Shown piece after piece: positions 42,189-49,838 of a stretch of 64,000 bases of DNA; position 1 is the first letter of the stretch; every line of letters starts with the position of its first letter. The notes beneath the pieces are model-generated. The model saw only the letters and a list, made by a program, of their open reading frames with translations, was not told where the DNA came from and ran no database searches. The position numbers and the translations under genes are program-made. The stretch covers positions 186,001 through 250,000 of the forward strand of contig NZ_FMUH01000002.1 in assembly GCF_900101025.1 (NCBI RefSeq). The letters are read 5' to 3'. The stretch is from Klenkia marina (GTDB lineage Bacteria; Actinomycetota; Actinomycetes; Mycobacteriales; Geodermatophilaceae).

Positions 42189-43984
42189 GCCGGGACGGCA
42201 GCCGCTCCGGTGGGGGAGCCGGCCAGCGCGGCGTACCGGCCACCGGCGGCGACCAGCTCGTCGTGGGTGCCCTGCTCGACCACCCGGCCGTGCGACAGGA
42301 CGGCGATCGAGTCGGCGTCGCGGACCGTGGACAGCCGGTGGGCGATCGTGATCGTCGTCCGGCCCTTCGCGACCTCGTCGAGGGCGGCCTGGACCGCGCG
42401 CTCGGTCTCGTTGTCCAGTGCGCTGGTGGCCTCGTCGAGCACCAGCACCCGGGGGTCGCGCAGCAGGGTGCGGGCGATGGCCAGCCGCTGCTTCTCCCCG
42501 CCGGAGAACCGGTGCCCGCGGGAGCCGACCATCGTGTCGTAGCCGTCGGGCAGGGCGACCAGGACGTCGTGCACCTGGGCCCGCCGGGCGGCGTCCTCGA
42601 TCTCGACGTCGGTGGCGTCGGGCCGGGCGTACCGCAGGTTCTCGCGCACCGTGGTGTGCAGCAGGTAGGTCTCCTGGCTGACCACGCCGACCACCTGGGC
42701 CAGCTCGGCGAGCGTGAGGTCGCGGACGTCGACCCCGTCGATGGTCACGCGGCCGGTGGTGACGTCGTTGAGCCGGCTGACCAGCGAGGCGAGCGTGGAC
42801 TTGCCCGACCCGGTCTCCCCGACCAGGGCCAGCGTGCTGCCGGCCGGCACGACGAGGTCGACGTCGGCCAGGGCGGGCCGGTCGCCGTCGTAGCTGAACC
42901 CGACGTGCTCCAGGCGCACCTCGCCGCTGGCCGCGCCCAGGGTGCGCGGCCTCGCGGGGTCGTCGATGTCGACCGGCAGGTCGAGGTACTCGAACACCCG
43001 GCTGAACAGGGCCATCGAGGTGATCAGCTGCCCGCCGACGTCGAGCAGGCCCATGAGCGGCCGGAACAGCGTGCCCTGCAGCGCGGTGAACGCGACCAGG
43101 GTGCCGATCGTCATCCCGCCCGACGTCGCCGGGAGACCGGCGAACAGGTAGATCAGCGCCGGGATGCCGGCGAAGACGATGCTCATGCTGGCCATGCGCC
43201 AGCGGCCGGCCAGCTGCGAGCGGACCTCGAGCCCGACCAGCTCCTGCGAGGTGGCGGCGAAGCGGGCCGACTGCGCCGGGCCGGTGCCCAGGGTCTTGCC
43301 CAGTTGCACGCCGGAGATCGACAGGCCCTCCTCGACCTGGGTCTGCATGTCGGCCATGCGGGCCTGCCGCTGCGCGGTGACCTCCCGGCGCATGAGCGCG
43401 ACCTTGCGGGTCAGCCAGACCGCCGGCGGGAGGACGACGAGGGACAGCAGCGACAGCCGCCAGCTCAGCGCGGCCATCGCGACGGCCGTGCCGGCGACGG
43501 TGGTGGCGTTGGACGCCAGGCTGGTCGCGGTGGTGGTGACCACCGACTGCATGGAGCCGATGTCGTTGGTCAGCCGCGACTGCACCTCACCGCCGCGGGT
43601 GCGGGTGAAGAAGCCCAGCGACTGGCGCTGGAGGTGGCTGAAGACGGCGGTGCGCAGGCCGTGCATGACGCGCTGGCCGACCGTGGTGGACAGCCAGGTC
43701 TGCACGACGCCGAGCAGGGCGGTGGTGGCGGCGACGGCGACCATGGCGGCCACGCACCAGGCCAGCAGGGCGACGTCCTGCTGGGGGATCGCGTCGTCGA
43801 TGACGGTGCGCACGAGGAACGGGGTGGCCAGGGCCACCACGGAGCTCACGACGATGAGCGCCACGACGGTGCCCACCTGGGGCCGGTAGGGCGCGAAGAG
43901 CGCAAGCACCCGCCGGAGGGACACCGGGGAGCGCTGCAGCTGCGTCGTGTCGGCCGGGTTCGGCCGGGTCTCGGGGCGTGGCAT
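42185..43984 (-). CDS. ABC exporter, fused membrane and ATPase domains
   Basis: 599 residues from the ATG at 43984. Six TM helices (ALFAPYRPQVGTVVALIVVSS... opens the first) precede an ATPase with Walker A GETGSGKST, signature FSGGEKQRLAIART, Walker B VLVLDEATSALD and the H-loop in IAHRLST. The half-transporter should dimerise, or pair with another half. It exports drugs, lipids or peptides; substrate unknown. It is divergent from a MarR regulator across a 27-bp palindrome, suggesting MarR repression. Confidence 0.92.
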   Translation of the reverse strand: MPRPETRPNPADTTQLQRSPVSLRRVLALFAPYRPQVGTVVALIVVSSVVALATPFLVRTVIDDAIPQQDVALLAWCVAAMVAVAATTALLGVVQTWLSTTVGQRVMHGLRTAVFSHLQRQSLGFFTRTRGGEVQSRLTNDIGSMQSVVTTTATSLASNATTVAGTAVAMAALSWRLSLLSLVVLPPAVWLTRKVALMRREVTAQRQARMADMQTQVEEGLSISGVQLGKTLGTGPAQSARFAATSQELVGLEVRSQLAGRWRMASMSIVFAGIPALIYLFAGLPATSGGMTIGTLVAFTALQGTLFRPLMGLLDVGGQLITSMALFSRVFEYLDLPVDIDDPARPRTLGAASGEVRLEHVGFSYDGDRPALADVDLVVPAGSTLALVGETGSGKSTLASLVSRLNDVTTGRVTIDGVDVRDLTLAELAQVVGVVSQETYLLHTTVRENLRYARPDATDVEIEDAARRAQVHDVLVALPDGYDTMVGSRGHRFSGGEKQRLAIARTLLRDPRVLVLDEATSALDNETERAVQAALDEVAKGRTTITIAHRLSTVRDADSIAVLSHGRVVEQGTHDELVAAGGRYAALAGSPTGAAAVPA

Positions 43985-44015
43985 GCACGACCCCCTCTCT
44001 GTCGGGACTGATGCT

Positions 44016-44042
44016 GAGGTTACCTCACGGTGAGGCAACCTC
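44016..44042. promoter_or_regulatory. 27-bp near-perfect palindrome between ABC exporter and marR
   Basis: gaggttacctcac-g-gtgaggcaacctc has one mismatch between 13-base arms and lies 31 bases from the exporter start and 24 bases from the marR start. This is a typical placement for a MarR-family operator. It also resembles the T-rich iron boxes only weakly. Confidence 0.75.
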
Positions 44043-44066
44043 GCCGAGGTCGCTACCATTCCCGGC

Positions 44067-44489
44067 GTGGGCGGACCCGGGACCGACGACGTCGGCGAGC
44101 TGCTGCTGCGGGCCGCCCGGTCGTTGCGGGGTCGCTGGCGCGAGGTGCTGGAACCGTGGGACCTGTCCCCGCACCACGCCCGTGCCCTGCTCGTGGTCGC
44201 CCGGTCGCAGGGCATGCGGTTGTCCGAGCTCGCCGGCGCGCTGCACATCGCCCCGCGGTCGGCCACCGAGGTCGTCGACGCCCTCGTCGAGCGCGGCCTG
44301 GTCGAGCGGGCGCCCGACCCGGCCGACCGCCGCGCCGTGCGGGTGCAGTTGACCGACGAGGGCCAGCGGGTGCAGGCCGAGGTGCACGCCGCCCGCCGGG
44401 CCGACTCCCGGGCCCTGATGGCCCGGCTGCCCGCCGACGAGCGCGCCGAGCTGGCCCGCCTGCTCCGCCGGTTGCTCGCCGACAGCTGA
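44067..44489 (+). CDS. MarR-family transcriptional regulator
   Basis: 140 residues from a GTG. Winged [35 protein letters not shown], then [16 protein letters not shown] wing. It is divergent from the ABC exporter and likely represses it and itself through the 27-bp palindrome. Inducing ligand unknown, as usual for exporter-linked MarR proteins. Confidence 0.9.
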   Translation: MGGPGTDDVGELLLRAARSLRGRWREVLEPWDLSPHHARALLVVARSQGMRLSELAGALHIAPRSATEVVDALVERGLVERAPDPADRRAVRVQLTDEGQRVQAEVHAARRADSRALMARLPADERAELARLLRRLLADS

Positions 44490-44530
44490 CCCACGGGTTC
44501 CTCGCAGCCGCGGCTGGCACCCTGGGGGGC

Positions 44531-44833
44531 ATGAACCTGGGTGCACCGGAGATCGCGCTCATCGTCCTGGCGGTGTTCGTCCTGTTCGGCTACAAGAAGC
44601 TGCCCGACGCGACCCGGTCCCTCGGGCGCTCGCTGCGCATCTTCAAGGGCGAGATGAAGGGCATGGCCGACGACGGCCGCCCGACCGCCGCACAGCCCGT
44701 GCGCCCGGGGGCGGTCGGCACCACCGAGCCGTCGAGCCCCGAGGCGCTGGAGGTCGCCGCCGCCGAGGCCGAGGCCGCCGCGCTGGAGGCCCGCACCCGC
44801 GCCGCCCGCGCCCGCGCCGACGCCCAGCGGTAG
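44531..44833 (+). CDS. tatA: Twin-arginine translocase TatA-type protein
   Basis: 100 residues. One N-terminal membrane helix ([15 protein letters not shown]) followed by [22 protein letters not shown], the amphipathic helix with the conserved FG-KLP of TatA/TatE. The C-terminal tail is Ala/Glu rich. TatA forms the pore that carries folded, twin-arginine proteins across the membrane. tatB and tatC are not in the window, as often in actinobacteria. Confidence 0.92.
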   Translation: MNLGAPEIALIVLAVFVLFGYKKLPDATRSLGRSLRIFKGEMKGMADDGRPTAAQPVRPGAVGTTEPSSPEALEVAAAEAEAAALEARTRAARARADAQR

Positions 44834-44847
44834 GGCATCCTCGGCGC

Positions 44848-45876
44848 GTGCGCGCGCTGGTGTTCGAGGAGTTCGGTGGCCCGCTGACCGTGCGGGAGGT
44901 GCCCGACCCGACCCCCGCGCCCGACGGCGTCGTCGTCACCGTGGGGGCCACCGGGGTCTGCCGCAGCGACTGGCACGCCTGGTCGGGCCACGACCCGGAC
45001 GTCGTCCTGCCGCACGTGCCCGGCCACGAGCTCGCCGGCACCGTGGCCGCCGTCGGTGCGCGGGTGCGCGGCTGGTCGGTGGGCGACCGGGTCACCGCGC
45101 CGTTCGTGTGCGCCTGCGGCACCTGCCCGCCGTGCCGCGAGGGCGCCGGCCAGGTGTGCCTGCGCCAGACGCAGCCCGGCTTCACCCACTGGGGCTCGTT
45201 CGCCGAGTACGTCGCCCTCGACGCCGCCGACATCAACCTGGTCGCGCTGCCCGAGGAGCTGTCCACCGCGACCGCCGCGGCGCTGGGTTGCCGGTACGCC
45301 ACCGCCTTCCGGGCCGTCACCGGGGTCGGTCGGGTGGCGCCGGGGGAGTGGGTGCTGGTCGTCGGCTGCGGCGGGGTGGGGCTGTCGGCGGTCCAGGTCG
45401 CGGTCGCCGTCGGGGCGCGGGTGGTCGCCGTCGACCCCTCGCCCGGGGCGCGCGAGCTGGCTGCGGCGACGGGCGCCGAGCACGTGCTCGACTCGGCCGA
45501 CGGCTTCGTCGAGCTGGCCGTCGAGCTGACCGGCGGCGGCGTGCACGTGGGCCTGGACTGCCTGGGCTCGCCGGCCACCTGCGAGGCCTCGATCCGGGCG
45601 CTGCGCCCGCGCGGCCGGCACGTGCAGGTGGGGCTGCTGCCGCCCGCGCAGGGCCGGGCGGTGGTGCCGATGGAGCTGGTGGTCGCCCGCGAGCTCGCGG
45701 TGCTGGGCAGCCACGGCATGGCCGCCGCCGACTACCCGGCGATGCTGTCGATGATCGCCGCCGGCCGCCTGCGTCCCCAGGACCTCGTGACCCGCGAGCT
45801 GTCCCTGGACGACGCCGCCGAGGCCCTGGTCGCCGTCGGCCGCACCCCCGGCATCGCGGTCATCACCCGGTTCTGA
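44848..45876 (+). CDS. Zinc-dependent alcohol dehydrogenase family protein
   Basis: 342 residues from a GTG. MDR superfamily: catalytic Cys in GVCRSDWHAW, PGHELAGTVAAVG, structural zinc cysteines CACGTCPPCREGAGQVC, and nucleotide-binding GCGGVGLSAVQVA. It oxidises an alcohol or reduces an aldehyde with NAD(P); substrate unknown. It begins 14 bases after tatA. Confidence 0.88.
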   Translation: MRALVFEEFGGPLTVREVPDPTPAPDGVVVTVGATGVCRSDWHAWSGHDPDVVLPHVPGHELAGTVAAVGARVRGWSVGDRVTAPFVCACGTCPPCREGAGQVCLRQTQPGFTHWGSFAEYVALDAADINLVALPEELSTATAAALGCRYATAFRAVTGVGRVAPGEWVLVVGCGGVGLSAVQVAVAVGARVVAVDPSPGARELAAATGAEHVLDSADGFVELAVELTGGGVHVGLDCLGSPATCEASIRALRPRGRHVQVGLLPPAQGRAVVPMELVVARELAVLGSHGMAAADYPAMLSMIAAGRLRPQDLVTRELSLDDAAEALVAVGRTPGIAVITRF

Positions 45877-45975
45877 CCACGCTGCGAGCGCACCGCCCCG
45901 GCCACTGCGCGTGCAGGCGGCTCACCTCGGCCCGTCACCCGCGTGCGGGCGCACCGCCGCGTGCACGGCGTCCGG

Positions 45976-45998
45976 GGTGCGGCCCCGGGCGCCGCACC
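45976..45998. terminator. Possible terminator between convergent genes
   Basis: ggtgcggc and gccgcacc form an 8-bp stem around a 7-base loop, between the alcohol dehydrogenase and the convergent Thr-rich protein gene. The 133-base gap holds no other feature I recognise. Confidence 0.5.
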
Positions 45999-46009
45999 GG
46001 CGTGGGCCG

Positions 46010-46579
46010 TCAGCCGGTGGGGACGGCGGTGGTGGGCGGGGCCTGGGTGGTGGGGGGCGCGGTCGTCGTGGGGGCCGGGGCCGTCGTGGTCGGCGCGGGC
46101 GTGGTGGTGGGGGTCGACTCGTCGTCCGGTGTCGTCGTCGAGGGCGCCGAGGTGGTCGTCCGGGGCGTCGTCGAGGGCGCGGTGGTGGTCGGCGTCCCGG
46201 TGCTGGTCGGCGCCGTCGGCTCGGTCGGGGCGGTCGGCGTCGTCGGCTCGGTGGGCTCGGTGGGCACCACGGACTGCTCGGTGGACGCCGGCGCCGGATC
46301 GCTGATCGACGTCGTCATCAGCCGCGGGTCCCAGGTGAAGAAGGCGGCCACGAACACCAGCGCCAGGACCACGGTCGAGGTGCGGGCGCGACCGATGCGG
46401 GAGGGCACCCGGCGCGGCCACAGGCGCGAGCGGCGGCGGGTGGCGGGTGCGGCCGTGACGGTCGGACCGCTGGTGGCGCCCGGGTCCGCGGTGACCGTCG
46501 GCAGCTGCGTGGTCGGCTGCTCGGCGGCGCGGGCGTCGGGGGCGTCGGGGGCCCGGTCGTCGGCGGGGCGGTCGGTCAC
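46010..46579 (-). CDS. Thr/Pro-rich single-pass membrane protein
   Basis: 189 residues from a GTG. The first ~65 residues are soluble and hydrophilic (cytoplasmic), one helix follows (STVVLALVFVAAFFTW), and the rest is a Thr/Pro-rich extracellular stalk with repeats of PTTTAP and TEPT. No enzymatic domain. Its GTG overlaps the mscS stop by four bases, so it is translationally coupled to the MscS channel and may form a wall-spanning partner. Function unknown. Confidence 0.75.
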   Translation of the reverse strand: MTDRPADDRAPDAPDARAAEQPTTQLPTVTADPGATSGPTVTAAPATRRRSRLWPRRVPSRIGRARTSTVVLALVFVAAFFTWDPRLMTTSISDPAPASTEQSVVPTEPTEPTTPTAPTEPTAPTSTGTPTTTAPSTTPRTTTSAPSTTTPDDESTPTTTPAPTTTAPAPTTTAPPTTQAPPTTAVPTG

Positions 46580-47481
46580 GAGCTCACCTCGCGCGGGTCG
46601 TGGGCGGTCACGGGCTCCTCGGGGCTCTGCGGCCGGACGACGATCCCCTCCCGCCGGAAGGCCAGGGCGATGCGCGAGCGCAGGTCGCGGCCGACGTCGA
46701 ACTGCTTGCCCGGCAGGGTGCGGGCCACGATGCGCACGTTGACCTCGTCGAGCCCGAGGCTGGTGACGCCCATGACGCTGGGGGCGTCCAGCAGCAGCTT
46801 GGTCAGGTGCTCGTCGGCGAAGGCCTCCTCGCCGACCTCGCGCAGCACGTCCTGGACGTGGCTGACGTCGGTGCTGGCGGGCACGGGGACGTCGATGACC
46901 GCCCGGGCCCAGTCGCGCGAGAGGTTGATGACCTTGACGATCTGCCCGTTCGGGATGATCACCACCTCGCCGTTCATCGACCGCATGCGGGTGATGCGCA
47001 GCGTCACGTCCTCGACGGTGCCCTCGGCCGGGTCCCCACCGCCGACCACGGCGATCGAGACGACGTCGCCGAAGCCGTACTGCCGCTCGGTGATGAGGAA
47101 GAACCCGGCCAGCACGTCCTGCACGATGCGCTGGGCGCCGAAGCCCAGGCCGACGCCGAGCACGGTGGCCGGCGCGACCAGGCTGGTGACCGGCAGGCCC
47201 AGCGTGGAGAGCACGGTGACGGTGGCGACCGTGTAGATCACGACGACGGCGACCCACTGCAGCACCTGGGTGAGCGAGTGCCGGTGCTTGGCCGCCTCCG
47301 AGCGCACCAGGGCGTCGCCGCCGGAGGCCCCGGCGTCGATGCGGCTGGTGATCTTGCCGCCCAGCCAGGTGACGAAGCGGGCCAGCAGCACGGCGCCGAC
47401 CACGATCATCACGACGGCCAGGCCACGGCCCCGGACCCAGTCGGTCAGGTTCGACAGCGGAGCGATCGCGAGGACATCCAT
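46576..47481 (-). CDS. MscS-family mechanosensitive channel
   Basis: 301 residues from the ATG at 47481. Three N-terminal membrane helices (GLAVVMIVVGAVLLARFV; VLQWVAVVVIYTVATVTVL), a TM3 pore segment with VLGVGLGFGAQRIVQDVLAG, and the MscS beta domain with VEDVTLRITRMRSMNGEVVIIPNG. C-terminal alpha/beta domain. It opens under membrane tension to release solutes on osmotic downshock. Translationally coupled to the Thr/Pro-rich protein downstream. It is divergent from an acyl-CoA-dehydrogenase-like gene, 44 bases apart. Confidence 0.92.
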   Translation of the reverse strand: MDVLAIAPLSNLTDWVRGRGLAVVMIVVGAVLLARFVTWLGGKITSRIDAGASGGDALVRSEAAKHRHSLTQVLQWVAVVVIYTVATVTVLSTLGLPVTSLVAPATVLGVGLGFGAQRIVQDVLAGFFLITERQYGFGDVVSIAVVGGGDPAEGTVEDVTLRITRMRSMNGEVVIIPNGQIVKVINLSRDWARAVIDVPVPASTDVSHVQDVLREVGEEAFADEHLTKLLLDAPSVMGVTSLGLDEVNVRIVARTLPGKQFDVGRDLRSRIALAFRREGIVVRPQSPEEPVTAHDPREVSS

Positions 47482-47525
47482 CGCGATCCAGTGTGCCGCG
47501 GCCGGTGGCGGGGCAGCATGGCCGG

Positions 47526-48548
47526 GTGTCCGACATCGTCGCCCGCGCCCGGGCCCTCGCCGACGACCTGCTCTTCCCCGGTGCGGGTGGGGTCGACGCC
47601 GCCGGTGCGGTCCCCACCGCCGTCCTCGACGCACTGGCCGACGCCGGTCTCTACGGGCTGACCGGACCGGTCGCGCACGGCGGGCTGGCCGCCGACCCGG
47701 GCACGGTGCACGCGGTGGCCGAGGCGCTCGCCGGCGGTGACCTGTCCACCGCCTTCGTCTGGCTGCAGCACCTCACCGTGCCCGCGATGGTCGCCGGGTC
47801 GCCGCTGGCCGAGGAGTACCTGTCCGACCTCTGCGCCGGGCGGGTGCGGTCGGGCATCGCGCTGCTCGCGGCCACCCGCCCGCAGCCGGTCGCGATCACC
47901 GCCCGCCGCGAGGGCGAGGTGTTCGTGCTCGACGGCGGGGTGCCGTGGGTGACCGGCTGGGACCACGTCGACGTCGTGCTGGTCGCCGCCCGGGACGACG
48001 CCGACGTCGTCCACTTCCTGCTGGTGGACGCCGTCGCCGGCCCGACGCTCGAGGCCGTGCAGCAGCAGCTGGTCGCGGTGCAGGCCAGCTCGACGGTCGA
48101 GCTCCGGCTGCAGGGGCACGAGGTGCCGGCGTCCCGGCTGGTGCGCTCGGTGCCGCTGGCCGAGTGGCAGGCCGCCGACCCCGGCAACCTGCGCACCAAC
48201 GGGTCGCTGGCCCTGGGCCTGGTCGGCCGGTGCACCCGGCTGGCCGACCTGCCCGGGCTGGCCGCCGACCTCACCGACACCCGCGCCCGCCTGGACGCCG
48301 CGGGCCCGGCCGACCTGCCCGGCGCACGGGCCGAGGCGGCGGCGCTCGCGCACCGGGCGGCGGGGCTGCTGGCGGTGGCCACGGGCAGCCGGTCGGTGTC
48401 GCGCGGCCACCCCGCCGAGCGGCTCACCCGGGAGGCCCTGTTCCTGCTCGTGTTCGGGTCCCGGCCGGCCATCCGGGCGGCGCTGCTCGACCGGTTGGGC
48501 GCATCACGATCCGGTCTCGGCGCTGGTCAGGACGCCGCGGGCAGGTGA
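47526..48548 (+). CDS. Acyl-CoA dehydrogenase-like protein
   Basis: 340 residues from a GTG. Similar to the acyl-CoA dehydrogenase fold: N-terminal helical domain with DALADAGLYGLTGP and VAEALAGGDLSTAFVWLQHL, middle beta domain with VLDGGVPWVTGWDHVD. It is shorter than usual (about 380) and the C-terminal helical region lacks the catalytic-Glu motif seen in the 56406 paralogue (IFEGTN). It may be a diverged member with a different reaction. Function unknown. It ends 39 bases before the siderophore-binding gene. Confidence 0.75.
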   Translation: MSDIVARARALADDLLFPGAGGVDAAGAVPTAVLDALADAGLYGLTGPVAHGGLAADPGTVHAVAEALAGGDLSTAFVWLQHLTVPAMVAGSPLAEEYLSDLCAGRVRSGIALLAATRPQPVAITARREGEVFVLDGGVPWVTGWDHVDVVLVAARDDADVVHFLLVDAVAGPTLEAVQQQLVAVQASSTVELRLQGHEVPASRLVRSVPLAEWQAADPGNLRTNGSLALGLVGRCTRLADLPGLAADLTDTRARLDAAGPADLPGARAEAAALAHRAAGLLAVATGSRSVSRGHPAERLTREALFLLVFGSRPAIRAALLDRLGASRSGLGAGQDAAGR

Positions 48549-48564
48549 GGCTGTCCTAACCGAC
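48546..48564 (+). promoter_or_regulatory. Iron-box-like site before siderophore-binding protein gene
   Basis: tgaggctgtcctaaccgac resembles the IdeR/DtxR box (TTAGGTTAGSCTAACCTAA), matching mainly in tgagg and cctaacc. It lies 24 bases before the SBP start, overlapping the end of the previous gene. IdeR with Fe2+ would repress uptake when iron is plentiful. Confidence 0.6.
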
Positions 48565-48587
48565 GTCCTGATCCACCGAGGAGAACC

Positions 48588-49619
48588 GTGTCCCGCCGCT
48601 CCACCCTGGCCGCGCTCGCCGCCGTCACCGCCCTCGCCCTGACCGCCTGCGGCGGCTCCTCCGACGACGACGCCGCGGGTTCCTCGGCCGGCTCGGGGTC
48701 GGCCGACGGCGCCTTCCCGGTGACCATCCCCAACGCCTTCGGCGAGACCACGATCGAGACCGCCCCCGAGCGCATCGTCGTCATCGGCTACACCGACGTC
48801 GACCCGCTGCTGGCCCTCGGCGTCCAGCCGGTCGCCTTCCAGGAGTTCGTCACCTTCCCCGACGCCGCCGTCCCCGCGCTGGGCCCCTGGGCCGAGGACC
48901 TCGCCGGCGAGGCCGAGATGCAGGTCTTCCCGGTGGCCGAGACGCCCAGCGTCGAGGAGGTGCTCGCCCTGAAGCCCGACCTCGTGGTCGCCGTCAGCAG
49001 CGGCATCGAGCAGGAGGAGTACGACCAGCTGTCGGCCCTGGTGCCCGTCCTGGCCCGGCCGGAGGGCTCGACGGCCTACCTGGTCGACCGCGACGAGGCC
49101 ACGCTGGCCATCGGCAAGGCCGTCGGCCAGGAGGACGAGGCCCAGGAGCTGGTGGACGGCGTCGACCAGGCCTTCGCCGACGCCCGGGACGCCAACCCCG
49201 ACTTCGCCGGCAAGACCGTGGTCGTCGCGCTCCCGGCCACCGACGGCAGCGGCGGCTACTCCGCCTACGTCGAGGGCGACACCCGCACGCAGTTCTTCAC
49301 CGACCTCGGCTTCGAGCTGACCCCGGGCATCGCCGACCTCGACGCCGAGGGTGGGTTCTTCGTCACGGTCTCGGCCGAGCAGGTGCAGCTGCTGGACTCC
49401 GACCTGGTCGTCGTCCTGGCGCTGGAGAGCGTCGAGGAGACCCGCGCCACGCTCGAGGCCGACCCGGTGTTCGGCAGCGTCCCGGCGGTGCAGGCGGGCC
49501 GGATCGTCTACGTCGACCCGCTCACCGGCGGCGGTGCGATCAGCTACAACGACGTGCTCAGCGTGCCTTTCGCGCTCGACCAGCTCGTGCCGCAGATCCG
49601 GACCGCACTGGCCGGCTGA
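48588..49619 (+). CDS. Iron-siderophore ABC transporter substrate-binding lipoprotein
   Basis: 343 residues from a GTG with gaggaga upstream. A lipoprotein signal peptide ends LALTAC-GGSSDD (Cys20 lipidated). The mature protein has the FecB/FepB fold: PERIVVIGYTDVDPLLALGVQPV, VEEVLALKPDLVVAVSSG and a C-terminal NDVLSVPFALDQLVPQ. It captures ferric siderophore outside the membrane. The permease and ATPase genes lie 3 kb away on the other strand (52574-55670), so the system is split by the BCCT gene. Confidence 0.92.
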   Translation: MSRRSTLAALAAVTALALTACGGSSDDDAAGSSAGSGSADGAFPVTIPNAFGETTIETAPERIVVIGYTDVDPLLALGVQPVAFQEFVTFPDAAVPALGPWAEDLAGEAEMQVFPVAETPSVEEVLALKPDLVVAVSSGIEQEEYDQLSALVPVLARPEGSTAYLVDRDEATLAIGKAVGQEDEAQELVDGVDQAFADARDANPDFAGKTVVVALPATDGSGGYSAYVEGDTRTQFFTDLGFELTPGIADLDAEGGFFVTVSAEQVQLLDSDLVVVLALESVEETRATLEADPVFGSVPAVQAGRIVYVDPLTGGGAISYNDVLSVPFALDQLVPQIRTALAG

Positions 49620-49817
49620 CCCCGCCGCTGCGTCCCCGAGCGCCCCGTCCCGGACCCCGGGCCGGGGCGATCGGCACATCACGGAAGAGTTGCACCTGAC
49701 GGTCTCGGTTTGCGTCGAAGGCCCTCGCAGCGGACGGTGGGTGGTCGGTCCACGTCTCCCACCTGCGCAGACGTGGGCGGACCTGCACCCGAGACCGGAG
49801 GGAGGGCGCCCGAGACC

Positions 49818-49838
49818 ATGCGGCGTACCCGACTGTGA
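49818..49838 (+). CDS. Possible six-residue leader peptide overlapping the BCCT start
   Basis: ATG-CGG-CGT-ACC-CGA-CTG-TGA encodes MRRTRL. Its TGA overlaps the GTG start of the BCCT gene, so a ribosome ending here could restart. A purine-rich ggagggaggg lies 11 bases before the ATG, and no good SD sits before the BCCT GTG itself. Expression is not proven; it could be chance. Confidence 0.4.
   Translation: MRRTRL

Noticed and set aside
44016-44042. Iron box for the MarR/exporter pair
   Set aside because: The match to the IdeR consensus is weak and the near-perfect 27-bp palindrome fits a MarR operator better.
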